A stretch of DNA of 64,000 nt from NCBI GenBank assembly GCA_017893485.1, contig CM030367.1, positions 145,317,767 to 145,381,766 of the forward strand, written 5' to 3'. Within the stretch, counting starts at the first letter, position 1. The number at the start of each line of letters is the position of its first letter. This DNA comes from Hemerocallis citrina (taxonomy: Eukaryota > Streptophyta > Magnoliopsida > Asparagales > Asphodelaceae). The notes beneath the pieces were generated by a model. It saw nothing but the letters and a program-made list of their open reading frames with translations. It searched no databases and was not told where the DNA came from. Shown piece after piece: positions 58,075 to 64,000 of the stretch. Position numbers and translations under genes: made by a program.

Positions 58075-60732
58075 TTATCTGGGAAAATCAAATGCATGAT
58101 ATAAAATAATACTATGTTTGTGTAGGTAGAGTATGCGGTGATTACAAGAAGTACGGAGGGGGTGAGATAACACCAGATTTATTTCTCTGATATACAGTGC
58201 CAACAACTACATATTCTATTACTAGAAAATTAATTAGTAAAGTATCAAAACAATCATGGAGTCTATGACGTGAATGGAAAACATGATGTTCCTTCGTGTA
58301 CCTTATTTTTCTTTGTTCCCAAATTTTCTTATGGAATTGGAATTAACAAGATATGAGCCATGGACTCATATGAGTCATGACAATATCACCAAAGTTATCT
58401 AATATTCAACATTTTCAATTAAATTTGGAAGCTAACAACCAAAGTGACCAACTAATGAATATTTAAGACGATCAATATTTACTAAAATCTATAAAAGACA
58501 TAAAGGGGTCTGCATCCAACTCGTGTACAAGACAACCTAATCATTAACAAGCATATTAATTATAATTAATTATAAATTTCCAGGAATTATAATTTGGTAC
58601 ATGAATCGGAAGATTTCCAAAAATAAGAGGATTTATTAGAATGTGAGGGTACGAATGAAGATTCTCGAAAATATTACAATATAACGTTTGGTATAGTACA
58701 TTGCATTCACGTAATCCTTTATAATTGTATTTTTTTTAAATTAATTTTTTGGGTTTTTTTATTGTTTGTTATGAAAATCTCATGAAAATCTTCAAATCCT
58801 ATGATTTTAAGGGAAGTTTTTTTTTTTTGTCATTTTATTGTTTGTTATGGAAATTCCAATGGGAATCCTTAAATCCCATGGTTTTTTAGAGGAATTGAAA
58901 GCCTTTCCAACTAAGAATTTTGATTTCTTTGGGAATCCACAATTCCTTCGAAAACTATGTTTGTCACGTACCAAACAAGATAATTTATAAAAAAATATGG
59001 AATTTTTTTGCATATTCCCACGTCCAAACGTCCCATATAAGTTTTGTTGGTAGGAATACTAGAATAGTAACGTACCAATAAACAATTTCATTTGTTGGAC
59101 CAATTCATTCCTCCAAATCTCATTCGAATTTTTGTTATGACAATATCACCTGCAGGATTTAGAAACAAGATTAGGGAGGACTAATAAAGTAAAGAGAATT
59201 AGTTAAAGCTTTACTAGCTATTATCATTATAACAAGAATACATATATGGTTAAGGCCCTCACTTATATTTGTGTACTATTAATTTGCACGTGGAATGTAT
59301 GTTCTTTTTCTTTTTAAGTTACTACTTTTACAAATTAATTTCAATAGGTACAATTCATATTTTTACCATAATTGGGAGATTTATCCTGCACGTGTGATTC
59401 ACGTTCTTTTTCTTCAGCTAGGAGCCCAGAATTTGAATTAGGGGGTTTAATCTGTACAGATGATGCACGTAAGTTGGGTGTTTCATGTTTTTTTTCCTTA
59501 TTTTTTTTCAATTTTTATTTAGTTTATGTTCTTCTCATTATCACGAAAAGGAGGGGGGGGGGGGGGGGGGGGGGAGAGAAGAATTGTACTCCGAAGGTGA
59601 TGAAAACTTATACGCTTTGGGAAGAAATAAGTATTATTGTTATGACATGGCAAAAAATACTCAAGCAATATTCTAGCATGTTAGCCGGTCGCGAAGGACT
59701 CTCACATTAATTAATGACTAGTAATTTACGCGCACGTCCTAATATATATATATATTTTCAAAATAAAATTTCTGTCATTGTCTGGCATCGAACTTAAGAT
59801 ATTTTTTATATTAATTATGTACGTGCATTGCACATATTTATTTGGTTACAATGTGTATATTTGTTTGGTTACATAACCCCAACTTTCCCATTAAAATGTC
59901 AGAGATCAAAGATTAGAGATATTACGAAAGTTTAAGAATGAATTTGCATAATAAAGATAACTTGTCTTATTTCCAGCAAAACATATATTTAGTCAAATTT
60001 AATTCTAATTAATAAATAATAATAATATGTTGGAATTTAGCACACATTTAAAACACTTATTTTATTATTTATTATCAACATTGTCTTATGGCCCAATGGT
60101 ATATATATATATATCTTTGATCGGGTCAGGCCTTAGGGTTTTCATGTGGTTTTAAAATTTTCAGTTTTTTAACAGATCAAAAACACTTTTCTCATCAAAT
60201 GCTACTAGCTATTTTTTTATCAGTAAAGAAAAATCAATGAAATATTTTTATGGCATTAAAGGATCTTTTATGATGTAAATAATTCTTGTTTTTATGGCAA
60301 AAATCAGTGAAACGTTTTCTCTTCTTTTGGTTATCAAAAGAGGATTCCTGTCAAAAAGAAAATAGAAATGCAGAAGAAAAAAAAAACATTTTCCCTCTCT
60401 TCTCAAATAGTTTTTCCAATTATTGAGCTTTTTTTTTTACATTGAGTTGTGCAAGTTGGTACATGTTGCCACTGAAGTATTAGGAAACACTGTAAACAGA
60501 ACCTCGTTGTATCATGTGAGAAGTATTTGGTGATCAATGATTCATCTCCAGAATCGGCCGAATATCTTCTTAAGAAAGTACAATCCACGCATCGAGCCAT
60601 TCTCATACTTTCTTCCTGTTGCAGTTAAAGTCGATTGATCAACCCATTCCACAACCGTGTGGTGCTATCATAAGGTTATTTGGGCATTCAAGTCTACTTA
60701 TTATTTACTCAACATAATATGACCATATGCAG
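58075..60732. other. AT-rich non-coding DNA of block B
   Basis: Counterpart of 29084-31744, with a 22-G run (59553-59574) and a short TA run. No gene seen. Confidence 0.5.
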
Positions 60733-63157
60733 TGATGCAGTTTGTTTTTGGGAGGCGTGTGGATGCACCAGGTGTGAGTTCTTCTCGATTTGTATTGGTG
60801 GAGGAAGCTCAGGTGCGGACGACCCTCAGCCGAGCGAACGGTAAGGATGTAGGTGGGAGTGAGGTGGAGGCTGGAAGCTCGGCTCGGATCCGAGGCCTTG
60901 TGTACCTGCAGACGATCTAGGAACACCGGGGTTGATCCCGATGGCAGACCCTCCGACGATCTAGTCAGCTACTAAGAGAGAGTAATAGTAACTAGAGTTT
61001 TGAGTGAAAAAGATTGATTACCTGGATAAGGGGTAGGGGGCCTGGTATTTATAGAAGAAGCCAACCAGGTCTGGACCTGTTTGGGACTGGGTCTGGACCC
61101 GGTCGCCTGTGGGCCTAAAGCGGTAGAAGCCCAAGTGGTATAGGGCTGACGTGGTAGAGGCCGGGGTGGTTTCCAGGCTGACATGGTAGAAACCTGGGCG
61201 GTTTTCGTGCTAACATGACAGATCCGGATGATCCGGTGGTGTACACTTCATGAGGGGATCTTGTGGCCCAGGAGGGGCCACATCATCTGACCCAAATCAG
61301 AAGCCTCCCACTCCTGGAGGGCTAGGTGATCCAGCCGTGTTGGAGTGGTTCTTTGCCTCTGCAAGAAGAGCAGGGTGGTGTGTGTGGCGAGGAATAGGAT
61401 CTGTTCTGTCCAGAAGAGGCAAAGGGGGTAGGATGAAAGGATCCCTTATTGGAGCTATGCGGGGTGCTGGGTGCAGGATAGTCGGAGCAATGCTTGCCAA
61501 GCCCTTAGGGTCGGTAGACGAGCATTGAGGGTCGGGAGTCGAGCTTCGAGGGTCGGCAGACGATCCCCTCGCTAGTTAGAAGAGCAAGGGGAGGCCAAGG
61601 TCTATTGAGTTGGAGCTCGACTCGCCGAGGGTCAAGGGTCAGTATGCGAGTGTTGAGGGTCGGTGGACAAGCTTCGATGGTAGATAGACGATCCCCTCGC
61701 TAGTTGGAAGAGCAAGGGGATGCCAAAGCCTGTCGAGCAGGGGTCTTCTTGTCGAGCATGGGGGGTTGGCAGACGAACCCCTCGTTTGTTGGATAGAGGG
61801 GGTCTTGGGGCTCGCAGTGCCATCCAAGCTCCAAACTTCCTATGAAAATAGGCGGAGTTACTGGGGCATCCAAGCTCCGAGCCTCCTATGAGATAGGGGA
61901 AGTTTTTAGGGCTCACGGTGCCATCCGAGCTCCGAGCGTCTTATAAGTATAGGAGAAGGTACTGGGGCTCGCGGTGCCATCCGAGCACCGAGCCTCCTAT
62001 GAGATAGGGAAAGATTTTGGGGCTCGCGGTGCAATCCGAGCTCCGAGCCTCCGGGGCTCGCGGTGCCATCCAAGCTCCGAGCTTCCTGTGAGATAGGGGA
62101 AGATTTTGGAGCTCGCGGTGCCATCCAAGCTCCAAGCATCCCATGAGATAGGGGAAGATACTGGGGCTCGCGGTGCCATCCGAGCTCGGAGCCTCCTATG
62201 AGATAGGGGAAGATTTTGGGGCTCGCGGTGCCATCCGAGCTCCGAGCCTCCGGGGCTCGCGGTGCTATCTGAGCTCCGAGCTTCCTGTGAGATAGGAGAA
62301 GATTTTGGGGCTAACGGTGCCATCCGAGCTCCGAGCGTCCTATGAAAATAAGAGAAGATACTGGGGCTTACGGTGCCATCCGAGCTCCGAGCCTCCTATG
62401 AGATAGGGAAAGATTTTGGGACTCGCGGTGCTGTCCGAGCTCCGAGCATCCTATGAGATAGGGAAATATTTTGGGGCTCGCGGTGCCATCTGAGCATTGA
62501 CCCTTCTGTTGAATAGAAAAGGATTTTGGGGCTCGCGATACCATCCGAGCTCCGAGCCTCATGTCAAAACGAAGGAGTTTGTGGCTCGCGATGCCATCCG
62601 AGCGTCGACCCTCCTGTTGAATAGGAGAGGAAATTGGGGCTCGCGATGCTATCCGAGCGTCGGCCCTTGTGTGAAATAGAAGAGAAATTGGGGCTCGCGA
62701 TGCCATCCAAGATCCGACCCTTCTGTTGAATAGAAGAAGAAATTGGGGCTCGCGATGCCATCCGAGCTCCGAGCCTCATGTGAAAATAGGGAGTAATTTG
62801 TGGCTCGCGATGCCATCCGAGCGTTAAGCTTTCTGACTTGTTGAAAAAAGGTGTTTGTTGGAAAAGACCTGGGGGCATTAGGGTAATTTTTGTGCCAACT
62901 GCTGACGTCATGTGCGTAAGAATCAAAGCGACTTTAGATCTTAGTGGCCATTAGATCTTGATGATTAAGATCCAATAGCCAAATCCGATTGCAAAAATTG
63001 AGGAGTCGCTTTCTCCACTATAAATCTCCCCCCTCCCCACTTTTCTTTTCTTCATTTCTTTACTCCCGCTTTTCAATTTCATAAGAACAGGGTCTTACTT
63101 GCCGTCGGCGACTTTTTTCGGTGATTGCACGGTGCACATTTCAAGTTAGTATTTCTG
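60733..63157 (-). mobile_element. Truncated Retand 3' end, copy B
   Basis: LTR 60733-61299 (TGATGCAG...CCCAAATCA), 107-bp type repeats (61510-61740), and the GGCTCGCGGTGCCATCCGAG field (61800-62830). The antisense-gene TATA region near 63017 follows, and it ends just before the antisense ATG. The left flank is the same as that of the A element, so it is a copy of that insertion and not a new one. Confidence 0.92.
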
Positions 63158-64000
63158 TAGGACTAAAAATATGTAAAAAGTGTCAAACCCCATATAAGTT
63201 TAAAGTAGGATCGGGCACGGGTACACTTCAACGTCACTTAAATAAATGTCAACCACAATTTTCAAAAGATAATCTCACACAACAAAAAATACATCCTAAA
63301 ACCGGTCAAGTAGATAGTCATACATATGATCACGATCACGTTCGTAGGGGAATTGCTAAATTAGTAATTAGGGGTGAATTGCCATATTTGTTTGGTGAAC
63401 AAAAATATGTAGAGGATTTTGTACAAACCACCTTCAACCCCCATTTTAAAAAAATTGCTAGGAATGTTGTTAAGAGTGATTGTAAATTAGTTTACAATGA
63501 GAATAAGGATTTTTTGATAGCAACACTAAAATCACTAAACACTAGAGTTTCATTGACATCGGATGGGTGGGTAGGAGTAAACGGGTTCCAATGATGTGTG
63601 TAACATGTCATTGGATAGATTCGGATTGGTTACTTTAAAAGAGAATAATTTCTTTTGGATATGTTAGGTACCCACATAAGGGTGAAATTATAGCCACACA
63701 CATTATGGAAGCATGCAATAATTTTTTTATTCATGATAAAGTGTTTGCTATTGGTTTTGATAATGCATCCAATAACATTAAGACAATTGAGAGTTTAAAA
63801 ATTACTTTAGATCCTGTAGAATCCGAAATTTTTCATGTTAGGTATGCTTGTCACATTTTAAATCTTTGTGTGCAAGATGCACTAAAATATGGTAATGACA
63901 AACTAAAAGCAATGAGAGATTGTGTTCATTATATTACATTGAGTGGTCCAATTTATCAAGCTTTTCATGATTGGTATAAACTTAGGGGCATTGTATGTAG
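63158..64000 (+). pseudogene. Second copy of the hAT transposase, partial
   Basis: Begins inside the BED finger (GLKICKKCQTPYKF), equivalent to 49648, and runs to the window edge. A one-base deletion near 63588 shifts the frame (VNGFQ instead of VNGVP). The Trp in CHWIDSDW is kept, while the TAA after DWLL is shared with the first copy. There are several private substitutions. Confidence 0.93.

Larger units (their letters stand above)
51973..63157. repeat. Large duplicated block, copy B
   Basis: Collinear with 18237-34203 but lacking about 20131-21602, 22142-24590 and 28071-29083 of copy A. It starts in mid MULE transposase after a 14-bp filler and ends in the Retand leader, where it switches abruptly to hAT sequence at 63158. 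It has about 100 bp more than A in the Harbinger MITE. Confidence 0.92.

Noticed and set aside
63121..63594. 157-residue frame starting in Retand leader
   Set aside because: The first residues come from the Retand side of the junction; the true gene is the hAT transposase from 63158.

Overview
The window is nuclear DNA from a flowering plant. The evidence is an intron-containing type I pectin methylesterase gene and a dense set of plant-lineage transposable elements: Ty3 Tat/Retand, Ty1-copia, plant L1-type LINE, Mutator-like (MULE), hAT, and PIF/Harbinger and Stowaway MITEs. I cannot name the species. Apart from the pectinesterase gene (5437-7527, minus), almost everything is transposon-derived.

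Layout. 1-5146: 3' end of a Tat/Retand-like LTR retrotransposon (GCTCGG-rich tandem repeats, a 107-108 bp repeat, and an LTR). 5437-7527: the pectinesterase gene and its TATA box. 7715-14250: a local direct repeat of upstream DNA. Its first copy is split by a 5.2 kb LINE (7923-13116) with a 16-bp target duplication; its second copy is the uninterrupted allele. Between the copies lies a fossil endogenous pararetrovirus coat-protein fragment (13466-13740). 14280-15389: a hAT MITE and a PIF/Harbinger-like MITE. 16308-23904: a complete 7.6 kb MULE with long terminal inverted repeats and a 9-bp target duplication. It carries a dead transposase and, convergent to it, a dead plant-mobile-domain (PMD) gene. 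A block of nested palindromes sits between them. 23914-31744: more LTR debris, two MITEs, a 23-bp G run and a TA microsatellite. 31745-45605: a 13.9 kb Retand-type element on the minus strand with gag, protease, RT, RNase H and integrase, three tandem-repeat fields, and an antisense gene with its own TATA box and introns. 46014-48654: 5' end of another Tat-lineage element, split by a copia solo LTR with 5-bp target duplication. 48655-51958: a hAT element. 51973-63157: a second, internally deleted copy of 18237-34203. 63158-64000: the start of a second copy of the hAT element.

The main large-scale structure is the duplication. Block A (18237-34203) and block B (51973-63157) share internal order, insertion junctions and at least one disabling mutation, but each also has private deletions and nonsense changes. 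Block B is flanked on both sides by the same hAT element, so 49648-63157 looks like one unit of a 13.5 kb tandem duplication. Comparing paired copies gives direct views of decay. Most nonsense and active-site changes are G-to-A or C-to-T transitions. The two MULE copies have lost different catalytic aspartates. No tRNA, rRNA or CRISPR feature was recognised.
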